In this document: positions 1-12,400 of the stretch, piece by piece
How the letters are laid out: the number at the start of each line of letters is the position of its first letter
Position numbering within the stretch: the first letter of the stretch is position 1
Assembly (NCBI RefSeq): GCF_020520425.1
Contig: NC_079492.1
Location: forward strand, 102,459,157-102,523,156
Source: Spinacia oleracea
Taxonomy: Eukaryota; Streptophyta; Magnoliopsida; Caryophyllales; Amaranthaceae
Reading direction: 5' to 3'
DNA length: 64,000 nt
Program-made: the position numbers and the translations under genes
Notes under the pieces: model-generated
Told to the model about the DNA's origin: nothing
The model's database searches: none
What the model saw: the letters and a program-made list of their open reading frames with translations, nothing else

Positions 1-992
1 GAATCTCTGATTGGCCCTCCTTACTAATAAGCTGCTTGAAAAGGCCATGCCTATATCTTAAACCATATCCCCATGCAGGAAGATTCAACGTAGCCATGGA
101 ATCCAAAAAGCAAGAAGCAAGCCTTCCTAAGCCACCGTTTCCAAGTGCTGCATCTTTTTCCTAACCATTCGAATTGTCTCAGCGTGGTTATTAAGATTTG
201 TATTAAAGCTTAAAAAAATACCCCATAGATAATTCAGAATAGGTTCTTTCCAATGCAGCTGAGATATGATGTTATAAGCAGAGCTATTGAATGGGAAATA
301 TAAGTTTACAGATAAAATATGACCGAGTCAGGGGTATATCAAAACTTGACTAATATATAATCACTAAAAGAATCAGTAACACGTGATGACAGTAGTGTAA
401 GAGATAAATAGGCAACACTAATATATCACATTTAACAATAGGAATTACAATGTAAAGTTCTTTGAAACACTATGACGAGACTAACATCTAATATTACCTG
501 CTCAACAATTTCCTCAAGCTGATGTCCAAGTTTACTCAGAGCATCTGCATAAGCATCTTGGATGTTCAAGTTTCCAACAGCATTTGTTAAAGCTCGTCCT
601 TGCAGATACTCCATGGACAAATAGTATGTCTGCTTTGGATTAGCCTCATGAAAGTGTACATAGGTCTCATTCCATTGCTGGAGACATTGATTCAAGAATA
701 CGATGCCACATCAATCAAATGTCACTAATTGATCTTTTCTACCAATGAAATGATAGACAGCATGCGTGTTAAGATTTGGAACCTGAATAAGACGATCCCT
801 AACACTCTCGGCAGTGGCATAAAAAGCCTGCTCTGGCTGAAACTTGAGAGGGGAGAAATGAGGGCTGAACTGAGCATGGTAGTTAATGTTGGATGCAATT
901 TCAGTTGATTCCTCAGACAACGGATGTGCTTCAGCTGGAATTTTCGAAGCAATTCCATTCTTCGTCACATCATTGGCTTTATCTGTCCCCAT
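1..992 (-). CDS. PHS2: Alpha-glucan phosphorylase, cytosolic type, 5' exons (partial)
   Basis: Starch/glucan phosphorylase (GT35 family) transfers glucosyl units between alpha-glucan chains and phosphate to give glucose-1-phosphate. Three exons are visible: 783-992 (ATG at 992, 70 codons), 498-677 (60 codons) and 1-160, which runs off the window. All junctions have GT-AG borders and keep frame. Diagnostic stretches are [21 protein letters not shown] in part, [24 protein letters not shown], and [19 protein letters not shown] in exon 3, the typical glycogen-phosphorylase N-terminal core. The N-terminus is short and acidic with no transit peptide, which points to the cytosolic isoform. A GTG codon lies in frame just upstream, but the ATG fits the family start. 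About 130 residues of a roughly 840-residue enzyme are present; the PLP site and the rest lie outside the window. Confidence -1.
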
Positions 993-2260
993 TTGCAGCA
1001 CTTAATCCCCTTCTACAAAACATATGATTCTAAATGAACTCTCACTCAACCCAAAATATTTAAGCGAAGAGAACACCAACAATTCTTTGAAAATGACCGA
1101 AATTCAGCTTGATTTAAACCAAATCGACACATTAATAATTAGATATCATTCATCATTATAATTACCCCATTGCCTCAAAGAGGCTCCCGCAAGAAGCGGG
1201 GTAAGGGGGGTCGGACGTACGCAGCCTTACCCCTGCAATTGCAGAGAGGTTGTTTCCAATTGACCCAAAAGCAATAACGGACGATAACGGTACGACCATC
1301 TTCTACTTCATGGAAAGTAAGCGAAGAGGTTTTAAGAGCCGTTTTGATTTAGTCCATCACATCCCACGGCCAAAGAACAAATGAATCTTTGAATCCATTG
1401 GAAATGGGCATACATTAATAATTAGATAAATTAAGGAAAATCCAACCAGAATATTCTGAATCTCTTAGAATAATCTGAAAGTATCATAATTTATTCCAAG
1501 GATGGTCCAATTTGAATCTTCAAGAGTAATTATCCTATGTTATTCTGTTATGCAATGAAGTGGAGCATTATTTGGATTCAAACTCCAATAAGTAATGACC
1601 TTTTTACTTGGAATTATTATTAGATAACTCAAACTTAAGATAAATCTACAGTATGTGAACAAAATCTTCACCTAAATTTAAAAGCTGGAAAAAAAAACTC
1701 ATTACGTCCGAATTCGATTGTGGTATTACTAGTTCAAAGTACACTATCAATGCCACTACTAATTCCGGACAGATATAAAAAGTATATAAAACCGAAAGCT
1801 TTTACTAATGCTACAATCATTGTAATTGTATTAAAAATATCTACAAAATTAACAATATATGAAATCAAGCAATAAACACTAATTAACAAGGGAAAACAAC
1901 TTACGAGAGATTCCACAGAATTTGAAGCACCAGCTGAAAAAATAAAAATTCAAAATACCTAAAAACAAATAAAATGAGGCGTTATTTATGAAGAAATGAT
2001 GGGGAAAAAGCTACTAGCAATTTGCAGAGATATTTTCGATTGATTAGAGAACGATGGAAAAGGAATATGCGAAAGAAAAATGACGAAAAAAAAAATCATA
2101 AAATGCAGACAAATTGAATTATTTTGGCAGTTTATGATTGAATTTTTAAGAAAATAAATTGAAGTATTTCGATTTAGCTACTACCTTTTGGAATTTGATT
2201 GATTCAAAGCGGTTCAATTCACGAGAATTGATTGAAGAGAGAGAGAAAAGGTGAGTGGAG
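993..2260 (-). promoter_or_regulatory. Probable 5' UTR with a leader intron of the phosphorylase gene
   Basis: A good acceptor (TTTTGTAG, AG at 1013-1014) lies about 20 bases upstream of the ATG. A good donor (AAAAG then GTAGTAGC, GT at 2183-2184) lies about 1.2 kb further up. This suggests a leader intron of about 1.17 kb, with the first non-coding exon near 2185-2260. No reading frame is supported in the interval, and it contains the SINE described separately. This is an inference from splice signals only. Confidence -1.
1146..1411 (-). mobile_element. Au-like SINE with 17-bp target-site duplication
   Basis: On the minus strand the element carries GGGGTAAGGCTGCGTACGTC and ends with GAGCCTCTTTGAGGCAATGG followed by GGTAAT. 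These are the hallmarks of the plant Au-type SINE 3' half. The same 17 bases, ACATTAATAATTAGATA, flank it at 1129-1145 and 1412-1428, so the borders are exact. The tRNA-like head is diverged and I cannot find a clean B box. It lies in the putative leader intron of the phosphorylase gene, opposite to no coding sequence. Confidence -1.
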
Positions 2261-2541
2261 TGGAGTGAAATGAGAGGCGTACGTAATATAGTGATGAATA
2301 ATGTTGAGATTAGCAAAGTTGCGAGATTGAATCGTGATAACGTACTTCTGGGAATACATGACACGTGGAAGGTTTTAAAATAGCGCGCTTAACGATTTTT
2401 TTAATTAGTTTTGCTTAAAAAGTGCAAGCAAAAATAGAAAGGATTGTAATTACAAGTCTTTGGGTCTTTCCTCCAACTTGGGAGATGGGTGGAAATGTGG
2501 AATCTAATCTAAGATATTCTTACCAAAAATACAATTCGTAA

Positions 2542-2723
2542 TACTCCCTCCATTGCTCTTTGATTGCCCCCATATTTCTCTTTTTTTACTTTAAATGGTA
2601 TGTTTTTTAACCTATTTGTCGTTTTCTCTCATGAATCCACTTTTTCAATCCATCTGCAAATTTTATACTCAACTATTAGTAATATAATTTTAGACATGGG
2701 GCTATAAAAAAATGACAGGGAGT
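2542..2723. mobile_element. Stowaway-like MITE (TACTCCCTC termini)
   Basis: The ends are inverted copies of each other (TACTCCCTCCATTG on the left, CAGGGAGTA on the right) and are bounded by TA, as in Tc1/mariner-type Stowaway MITEs. It is about 180 bp and has no reading frame. Right-terminal similarity beyond the first ten or so bases is weak. Confidence -1.
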
Positions 2724-3100
2724 ATCAACCACTTACTTCTTTTAATATAGGAGAAATTTCTATTTATATTGCTGGTGAAAAATATAAAGAAGATGAATAT
2801 GTGTACTCTCTTTGTCTCTAAAACCTCGCCACATAGAGCAAACATCGCGTTAATTATATTTGAGCTTAAAATGTTCACAAAGGTTGAGAAAGTGGGCTTT
2901 TGAGAAGAGAGATAGAGAAAAAGAAAGTGGAAAAAGTTACTATAAGGTACATGACAAACAAATAAGGATACCTAAAATAGAGATGTAAGACAGTCTATTA
3001 AAGGGAATATTCATCTCATGGGAGGAAGAGGAGATAAGTAGAATTTGGAATCTAAAATGTTCTTACCAAAAATGTAACATCCTTTTTTTTTTAATACTAC
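2724..3100. other. AT-rich spacer, nothing recognised
   Basis: AT-rich, with short ORFs only and no repeat borders or RNA gene signals that I can support. Confidence -1.
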
Positions 3101-3150
3101 TAGTTGTTGGACCGTGCGCTAGCGCGCACGATCCCCCAAGGTATACAAAA
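3101..3150 (-). mobile_element. Helitron-like 3' end with hairpin
   Basis: Read on the minus strand, the segment has a palindromic hairpin GTGCGCGCTAGCGCAC, then a short AT-rich tail and ACTAG before a T. This is the usual 3' terminus of non-autonomous plant Helitrons (hairpin plus CTRR, here CTAG, before T). The matching 5' end was not located, so only the terminus is annotated. Confidence -1.
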
Positions 3151-4289
3151 TTATTTTGTAGAAATATTGCGTAAAAGATCGATATTTACAAAATTATGGT
3201 AAATTCTAAAAAAAAAAAAAGTTCAATTTGCATATAATTGATAATACAAAATCATAATATGTTTACAATAAACATTAGCAACGTGTTTCTAAGGAAAAAT
3301 TTATGAGTACATTGTGTTAATCAAAATATTCAATGAGAAAGGCCATAAATTTTACAACTGGTCAAATGAAAACTAACAATAAATCGCAAAAGCATGTGAT
3401 TATAGTAATAAGGTCGCGTCCTTGAGTGTGGTATACTGAAATTTAAGCGTCTACCATTTCTCGAAAGGAAGTGGAAATACTATAGCTCTAAGAAGATGGA
3501 GGTAAAACACCATTGTTTGTACGAGCATGCATTTGAGAAGAAATCCATGGTCTTGCTTTAGCATGAGAATTATTTTCTTCACGGGCATCTGCAATCTCAA
3601 AATCCAAGGATTGCATTTGAATCTTGTTGCCCTCCACATATTATGCTAATGCTACCTTCTGCCAAAATATTTTGGTCAAGAAACCTAATTGTTAACGAAG
3701 TTTTAACAATCAAGGGAATTTTTTTTTGAACAGTGTTCACATTACCTTGATATTGCATACACACTGTATTTTATTCCACATCAATTATCATTTATTTCTA
3801 TGTCCCAAACATTAACCATCATTGAATAAAAAAAAAACTCCTAGAAAAATCGTTACCACACTCTATAATCATGTTTTCTTAAAGTCTTAAAACATTTTAG
3901 AAAAGTCAAATATAATAAACACGATTTATGTTTTAAAAAAGAAAATTATAATTTGTGAAATGCAATACACGCGCGAGAGCTTGGTTCGAAAATGAAAGGG
4001 GTTGCGGAGGTGGAGATCTCATCTAGTCATCCCAAAGAAAGAAACCAAAGGTTATAAACGTAAGTACGCTATTCTTAAGGAAAAGACAAAAAAATAAATA
4101 TGAAGGAATGGGGGCAATACAGGTAATTCACTATTGTGTGAATAGTAATTAAAGTGTGAATCTTTATAAGTGTTAGGATATATACTTATGACAAATTGTT
4201 TTTACCACCTAGAAAAATCAAAAAATTGTTTTTTACCACAATGTGGGACATTTCTCACTTTACACTTTTCACTCTTTTCTTTTGTTTTC
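3151..4289. other. AT-rich spacer, probably Helitron body or flank
   Basis: No gene or clear repeat border is visible. Part of it may be the body of the Helitron whose 3' end lies at 3101-3150. The short ORF at 3451-3639 has no recognisable domain. Confidence -1.
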
Positions 4290-5925
4290 CCAACAAGAAT
4301 TTCCAACAGCAAACCCAACTTCAACGCATACTCCTCTTATCTCTTGGAATAAAATTTGTCAACCTAAAAAATTTGGGGGGTTCGGGTCTCCGAAAAACGC
4401 GACCTTTAAACCAAGCCTTCCTTGCGAAACTTGAATGGAAGATTTTACAAAATGAACAAAGCTTGTGGGTCTCCCTTATTAGGAAAAAATATCTTTCTAA
4501 CACGACTTTTTTTCGAGTGTATGCCTAAACCGAAAGATTCTTCTATTTGGAGGCATATCCTTAATCAAAGAGAAATCCTGCGCAAAGGAATCCGATGGAA
4601 AATTGGGAATGGGAAATCTATTAATTTCTGGCTTGACAACTGGGCAATCCAGGATAATCTTCTCAATCACCTGAAATTGAATTTTAGTAATGTCAATATC
4701 GACCTGCTCGTAGCTGATTTTATACTTCCCAATCGTGAATGGGACCGTCTAAAATTAGCTTCTACGGTTCCCCAGTCCTTAGCAATGAAAATCCAAGGTC
4801 TCCCTATTCCGATGACTAACTTAGAAGATACCCCGATTTGGGGTGCCACCTCATCTGGAGAATTTTCTGTTAAGTATGCTACTTGGATAGCGCATGGGTT
4901 GGATAATCTTCCCCAATTGTGGAACCATACCTGGATTTGGAAACTAGATATCCCACCTAAATAGCTATCTTCCTATGGAAAATATGTCACAATAGTATCC
5001 CAGTCAGAGAGACGCTACATAAACGAAACATTCTTCCCTTCGATGTATGCCCTCTGTGTAACACTTATATTGAAACTACAAACCATTTGTTTATTCAATG
5101 TCCATCTTCCAAATTTATGTGGGACCTCCCACTAACTAAACAATGGCTAGATTATTCCATAACCTCGCATGATCTTCTTGAAAATCTGAAGCTTCTAAGA
5201 AAATACCCCATTTAATTTCCTTGTATAAATTCACCTTTCTTATATGGTCACTCTGTAATGAAAGGAATGGTTGTATTTTTAATAATGCATCATTTAACCC
5301 CTTCAGAGTTTTCCATAAAGCTAATTCGGATTATCATGAATGGCAGTCTCGGCTGCAAATAGACCATCACCAGCTCAAGGGTACCCCTTTCACCTCACAC
5401 ACCTCCACTAACTCCTCTCCACCTTCTCCTCCCGTCATGGTTCGTTGGTACCCCCCTCCAATGGGTACCTTCAAACTCAATTTTGATGGCTCCAGTAAAT
5501 CTTCATCTGCAGCAGCAAGAATTATCATCCGCAATAGTACAGGAATCTCTATCTTAGCTTGTACCTTCAACCTTGGTCACACTCAGCCTTTCATGGCTGA
5601 AGCTATTGCTCTTCACAAAGGACTTCAAGAAGTTAGGCGACTCAACATTGGTCACATTCAGATAGAAGACGATAATCTTCTTATCATTAATACAGTTAAA
5701 GGATTATGGGCGAGTCCTTGGAAAATTCATAACATCATTGCTGACATCAAGCATCTCCTAAGCCTTTTTGACACTTGGGAAATCAAGCACGTTTTCAGAG
5801 AAACAAATTCAGCAGCAGATTGGATAGCAAATGTTGGAAATATGTATATAGACCCTACGACTAGCCAAAGTTTATCTTCCATTCTTTGTAATGACTACTT
5901 AGGAGTGACCCTCGTTCCGTAATTC
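4290..5925 (+). mobile_element. 5'-truncated LINE (non-LTR retrotransposon) ORF2 remnant with RNase H
   Basis: The translation shows, in order, the end of a LINE reverse transcriptase (ATPLISWNKIC, then KKFGGFGSP in one frame), a zf-RVT zinc-binding region near 4960-5130 (RETLHKRNILP, then CPLCNTYIETTNHLFIQCPS), and an RNase H domain near 5450-5860 (KLNFDGSSK, MAEAIALHKGLQE, DNLLIINTVKG, HVFRETNSAADWIANVG). The catalytic D-E-D-D pattern of RNase H is mostly visible. The frame shifts at several points (about 4420, 4965, 5215), so it is a pseudogene fragment. It lies between the phosphorylase and kinase genes. No poly(A) tail or target duplication was identified, and the 5' junction near 4290 is approximate. 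Confidence -1.
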
Positions 5926-6142
5926 TTAGTCCGTAGAAGTTACCAACCATCCTCTCTAACTCATTTCTCACGGAGGAGATGTTGTTACCATTAAATTACA
6001 TTTCCAATCAATAATTAATGTTGTATACATCAAAAAATCAATAGCTGCTTTAATTTAAGCTTCTGCATTCTGCAATGGGTAAAAGGACTTATACTACATA
6101 TCGAGAACTCAAAATTTACATAACCCAGTAAAAGGGAATATA

Positions 6143-8467
6143 CTATGCAGACATAAAAGAGTAGGTCTCTCCTACAATCCCCAAAGATTCTTGTCGTATC
6201 TGTCTTGCTTCATTTTCACGTAAATCAACTGATCTATGAGAGGCAGAGTAATTCAACTGAGTTCCTTCCTTGAATTCCTTTCTAATAGCCCATAACGCAT
6301 CAACACAGTTTTTCATTGCCGGTCTAGACTGCCTCACAGGCCCAGTACATTGTTTGGCGAGTTCTAGAACTTTCTGAATTACCTTTATAGACGTTGGACT
6401 TCTGTTCAGTCTAGGATCCATTGCCAGAACTGGCATACCATCTCTTAGCTTGTTCATTGCCTGCATAAACACATTTATTATTTCCCTAATACTTTTTTGT
6501 TCTATTAAGAAACAAGTCAAAAGAAATGGTTAGGATGATTGATGCTCACCCATCTTGTGGTTATTCTCTCTTTAATCCCTTTAAAAGGCTCAATTGGATG
6601 TCTCCCTGTTACAAGCTCCACAAGCACTATACCAAAAGAGTAGACATCACTTTTTTCAGTCAACTGGTAAGACTTCATATATTCAGGATCCAAGTACCCA
6701 GCTGTCCCTTTGATCTGAGTAGAGATGTGGGTCACATCTGCACCATCTGGGACAAATCGAGCAAGCCCAAAATCTGCTACTTTTGCTCGTAATTTCTCTG
6801 TTATGAGGATGTTTGATGCTTTTATGTCTCTGTGGATAATTGGAGGATCTGTCAATTGCAGGAACAACGTAAAAAGAGATTCATTCAATCAATCTTCCTT
6901 TACCAAATAATAATTCAAATTATACAAAACTCTACAGGGACTGGACAGTGCTACTAACTACTAACGACTAATATTGTTTCTGCACTTCTCATGAATTTAA
7001 AAAACTAATAGTATCTACATATACTTGTATAGTTGTACCAAGTACTCCGTATACATATGATAGTAGCATCTGAGTGTCCGTTCAAAATTAAGTTGTTGCA
7101 AGCTTTGAAATTTTGGCTCCATATCAAAATCTAACAGAAAATGTTTGTAACCAAATATAATACGAAGTACAACAAAAGTATAAACTGCATAACTGGAGCT
7201 TGAAATGCACCTACCATTATAGCTGTGTAAGTAAGTGATTGCATGAGCTATGTCGATAGCAATATCCAGTCGTTCAGCAAGCTCAAGCACTAATCCCCGA
7301 TTACCTACATTGCAATTGAAATACAGTCAGCTCCCTTGGATTGAAGGTTTTAAAAAAGATTATTCTCACTGAGTAGTGAGCACACAAGATATTGCATTGC
7401 ATATGCGACATTTTCATTTTCAAAAGTCTAAACACGCTAATGTTTCACCATGCATTGTATTTGTAACAGCCATCATCAAACAACCTTTTCAAGTACGTAT
7501 ATGCCTAGGGACATTTAGGAAATGACTTACCATGTAAAAGGTCGAAGAGAGTTCCATTGTCAACATATTCAACAACGATAATTTTTTCTTCTGGGTGCTC
7601 CAGATATCCATAGAATTTCACCAAATTTAGATGTTCAATCTTCGAATAGGCCAGGACTTCGCTCTTGAATTCTTGTGCACTGCGCTTATCATACAAGTCC
7701 TGCCACACAACCAGCAATTCAATGTGAGCAAAAGAGTTTTTTTGTTGATCATCAGATACTAAACCTGTCATATTTTTACCTTTTTCGCACGTTTTATTGC
7801 AACAACAGTTCCATCCTTCAGCTGGCCTTTGTATACTGTCCCGAAACCGCCATCTCCTATTACATTATTCTGAGAGAAATTCTTAGTAGCTTTCCTGATA
7901 TCCTGAAGGGTAAAATTCAACGACCCATACACCTCTCCACTTGCTGATTCTGCCACCGAACTAAAAGAATTTGGTTGCCTTGATGAACCTTTATTTCTGC
8001 TTCCTGAGGAAAGCCCAGCTGAAACAGAACATAGATATCATGTCTTAATCAGAATCCTCCAAATACTATCATTTTACAGGTTCAATTCCAAAGCATTGAC
8101 CACAATAATTCAGTTTAAATTAACAAAACTACAATCATTTTTAGATAATTATAATCAAATGAATATGAACTAAAATAAAACAGTAAGCCAAAGTAAAGAC
8201 ATAGAAAATGAGAAAGGTGATTGAGAACTTACAGGAGTTACTATGGATCTGATTTGAGTTCTTGTTTCCAAAAGATTCGTCAGGTTCAGGGGCTTCCCTT
8301 TCTGATTTGGACCCAAAAGCTGTGCAACTAATGGTAATTCTCCTTATAAATTGGTATAAACGAGACCTCTTTTCCTGGTCTTGCACCATAGATTTACTAA
8401 CAACATGATCTTGCTGAGAGTTTGAGCTCGAAACATCGCGTTGTGAAGACCGAGGCGATTTCTTCAT
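6143..8467 (-). CDS. Receptor-like cytoplasmic kinase, CRCK-type (calmodulin-binding), complete
   Basis: Predicted Ser/Thr protein kinase of 449 residues from six exons: 8233-8467, 7780-8018, 7531-7699, 7215-7304, 6550-6848 and 6143-6460. All junctions are GT-AG and in phase. The N-terminal ~150 residues are Ser-rich and basic with no signal peptide or membrane segment in the main frame. The kinase domain then shows the glycine loop [19 protein letters not shown] (catalytic Lys), [11 protein letters not shown] and [10 protein letters not shown]. The C-terminal tail has [20 protein letters not shown]. This layout and these motifs match the calmodulin-binding receptor-like cytoplasmic kinases (CRCK2/CRCK3 group, roughly 410-510 residues). 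Calmodulin binding itself cannot be seen from sequence. The start at 8467 gives the longest open first exon. All catalytic residues are present. Confidence -1.
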
Positions 8468-9491
8468 TCCCAGCTAAAAGAAATTCTCCAGCAAAACACT
8501 AAGCTGTTTGGATCTAAAAGATGAAGTATAAAGATTTGCTGGTGCATTAATTCCACAATTAGCTAGAGATATTATTTTAATGCTATATAATAATGTGGCG
8601 ATAAAATGACTAGTTCAATCCTGAGTTGCAAAGCCAACTAGCAATAAGTAGTTGAGTAATTCCAGCTAGTCAAAGATGTTGAAAGGTCAATAAATTTCAT
8701 ATACAACCGCAATACTCTATAATTCTTTATGACCATTCTACACAAGTGGATGAGACCAAGTTGCCAAGGCCCCAAAAAAATAGCAACAGTGAAAGCCTGC
8801 CAGAAGCCTTTGCCCTCTCTTGAATAAACATGTTTTCTGCTTCAACAATCTCTTTCCTTGATCAGTAGTAACCACACAGAAAGAGAATAGAGCTACTAGT
8901 GATATTTTCATTCAACTTTTAACCATTTGCAAAGTACCTCAGAAAGCCGGTCATTTGTACAATCCTCAACACTAATCACCGTCTTCCACTGTGGAGAGAC
9001 CTGGGGAGTTTACAAGACACAAAAAGTCACAGTTGATAGCCTCTCTGTTCTATCTACACAGATATAACGAATTTTACAGTGGCTCATGAATACATGTATG
9101 ATGAACTTCTTATAATTTACAGCAGGAGTAATTCACACGTTTTGTGCTCTAGGATGAAAACAGATGCAGCCGAACCTACTTCTTCCATTCTTCATACACC
9201 TCTTCAATTGTATGATAAGTCCGTGTTATTTACAGATACTATATATCACCACAGGCACCTACAGAATCTGGTTCAAGAACCTGCGATTCAAATAATTTAT
9301 GGAGTTTGTCAAAACAAAATTAACAATGTGCTGAGTGAAGCTGCTGCTACTCTGAGGAAGGCAAAAGAGTATTATAATCACATTGATCGACTTAGCCTAG
9401 CAATTATTTTACATTTTTTCAGGTGCAGCATTTGAATTGTTTGCTTCATACACTGCGCAGAAGATGCCACAAAAGCTAAACCATTCTATTT
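8468..9491. other. Kinase upstream region and transporter downstream region
   Basis: No further gene is supported. The part near 8468-9000 is expected to hold the kinase promoter and possibly leader exons. The ORF at 9079-9435 on the plus strand has no domain, and its composition resembles intergenic sequence. The stretch below 9491 should include the 3' UTR of the transporter gene. Confidence -1.
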
Positions 9492-12400
9492 TTATTGCAT
9501 AGCACTACTGCACCAGAACTCTACAGAGATAGTGAATGTTGAAAATGGAAACATGCTTAATAAATCATAAAAGGCATGACACTTACTGGATGCATCAAAA
9601 TCTACCATCTCTCCGGTTGAAAATAAATTATAGAACAAAGCAGCAAGAATATACAAGAATGACGTCAGCCATAAAAATCCTCTGAAAGATCCGAACCGTT
9701 CAACAAAAAAACCGGCGCCAATGGTTCCCAGGATTGCAGCAACAGTTCCTGCTGTATTCGCCAACCCTGTACAAATATAAACTCTATCAAGCTAGAATCC
9801 AGAAATTCACGGATTGAAATATTTTAGTCTCGTTTTCCCATCCGTGTCTTGAAATTCCCAAGTCACGCATCAAACCAAAACAAAAGAAAGAAAGATAAAT
9901 ATAAACTTACCATGTAGTATGCCAGTATATTGTGGAGCAATTTCCTGGTATCAGAAAAGAGCAAGAATAAGATTTCTGTAGAAACTAAAGACATAAACTG
10001 AATGCCTACTGTAATACTTAACGTTTCAGAAGCTACAAACCTGTATGTTGACTAGGAAACCAGAATGACTGAATGACTTTAGGCCAACAGCTAATGTGAG
10101 CCAAGCAGAAGCTATCGAGGGGCTAGTTGCTGTAGTCAGGCCAACAAGAGCTATGGCAGGTCCAATAAATCCTATTGACTGCACATAATGAACAGAATCA
10201 ATGCTACGGTTTGTCCAAAGATAGTTTAAGAGAACCCATTAATACTATAATTAAAAGTACAAGGTGAAACAAGGAGAACAATAGGGCGAGTCTAACAGGT
10301 ATTTCATTGAGAAGTTACAACAGGATCGTTGCAAATATAAAGAATACAGGAATTCTCACATCAAATTCAACAACCTTATGGTTTCAATATGCAGTTTAAG
10401 GGAAGAGGAAAATTTTAACATGCATGGCAAGACAAAGGGGGTAGAACAGACAAAATTATGGTACACTACAAACCAACGGAATGTTTTTAACAAATGGATT
10501 AATGGAATAGCTCAGCAACAAGCTTAGCTTGAGAAAGATATAACAGGTCAATCTACTGTTGTCATGCACAGGGTATTCTACAAGTGCAGGAAAATAACAC
10601 CAAAAGTTTAAAATCAAGTTGCGTAGTTAGTTGACCACAAAAAAAAATTCCCTTTAGCTCATTGAACATACAATTCAAAACCAATGACTATTTATGAGCA
10701 CCAAATCCTCCCTTAATAGAGAGTTGATAGAAAGCATGGTTTTTGTATTAATTGCTTTGATTTGCATATTTGTAGTTTTGTACACTTCACATTTATAAAT
10801 TCTCAAACTGGGTGGCGCCTACTCCGCTACTCATATAAAGTTAAGAAGCATGGTCTCAAAGGACTAAATCAACTAGACAAGAAGAAAGGATAGGCACTCA
10901 ATTTATAAAATAACTAGTCTTATATAAAAATTATAAATTATAATTTTGTTATTAGAACTAATCACCACAAACAACAGGTAAAAATAATTATTTACAAAGA
11001 TCAACTAAAGAAAAAGTGAACGCACATGTCTACATGTAATATTTGCATATTTTATTCCTAATAATTTTTGCGACTAAATATTCTTGCGTTGACTTTTTTT
11101 GTCCAATCGGATTGCTTTTCTTAGGAAAGCAACATAGGTAAAATTTGCATCACACTTTTCCTAAATCTTGGCATTAATTAGTACAGGGTATTAATGTTCT
11201 TTTATATACTACAATTTGAATTGTGAGTGAGGGTACTATTGACTATTCTATAGGGCGACACCAAAAGGTCATTATCAGGAGTTCCCTTATAGAATAGAGA
11301 TACATCAAGTGATAGGAGGCCTATCATACAAAGTGATTGAAATGCAGAAATAAATAAGCACCGACCTGCATGATTTTTCGGGTCAAAGTGACACTGACAC
11401 CACGCTGGATCAACATATCTGACCAAGCACCTCCAAAATATCCCACAAGCGCCATCATACTCCATGGAACAGCACTGAACCACGCTGCTTGTCTAAGATC
11501 AACATGATATACCTGCAACACACATTAAAATAACCACTCAAAGAAAAATCATACTCCGTATCACATATGCGACTTCACACATAGAAAGATAAAAAGTTGA
11601 TACTCACACTGTTAAAATATAAAGGCATCCAGGAAAGAATAACAAAGAAGCCCTGCACAAGAGAAAAAAAAATAAAGCGCCTTAATGAGGTAGAAAATTA
11701 TTTTTTGCTATATAAGTAGGTAGAGGAATACATGACATGATAATGTCAAGATGAGTGGATCAGATCTAGATCATTACCCAACTATGCATAGCATTAGCAA
11801 CCATAAGTGACCAAGTAGGAAGCTTAGAGAGCAGCCGCTTGAAAGGTGGGATCACTTTAGCTTTGTGCGTCTTCCCGGCGATGGATGGAGAAGCCTGCTG
11901 CCTCTTCGTTAGTATGTACTTTAATTCATACGCAGAGATCTGAGGGCTTCTTTCTGGAATACTGGATGTAGCAGACAGCCATACCACAACCCAGAGAAAT
12001 CCAAACAACCCGAATATAACAAATGGTCCAAAAACACCAGCGTTAGACATAAGAATGGGAGAAAGCACTAGTCCAATAGCACTTCCAAGCTGAAATCCAG
12101 CCATTGCTATTCCAACAGCTCTTGCTCGTTCTGCTTGAGGAAACCATCTAGTAAAAAATTAGGTTCAAACAGAGACGTTCAGAAAACTACTCAGAAATGC
12201 ATTATTCAGTGCAGAAAGCCACAAACAAGGAAAAAACAAAAAAGAAAACATAAAGTTGGTTGCCGAATCAGAATGTTCAGTAAATAAGTTCGGAAAATAG
12301 ACATGGTATCCATACTTTGATATCATGTTGTTCATCGAAGGAAGAGCTACACCTTCTGCAATGCCAAGCATAGCTCGCATGGCAAGCAGAGCCCAGAGAG

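Noticed and set aside
1734..2364. Short hydrophobic minus-strand ORFs upstream of the phosphorylase
   Set aside because: They fall in the probable leader intron and 5' UTR, are AT-rich, and have no conserved features.
9079..9435. 118-codon plus-strand ORF
   Set aside because: No recognisable domain. It begins in the downstream region of the transporter and has no homologous look or splice context.
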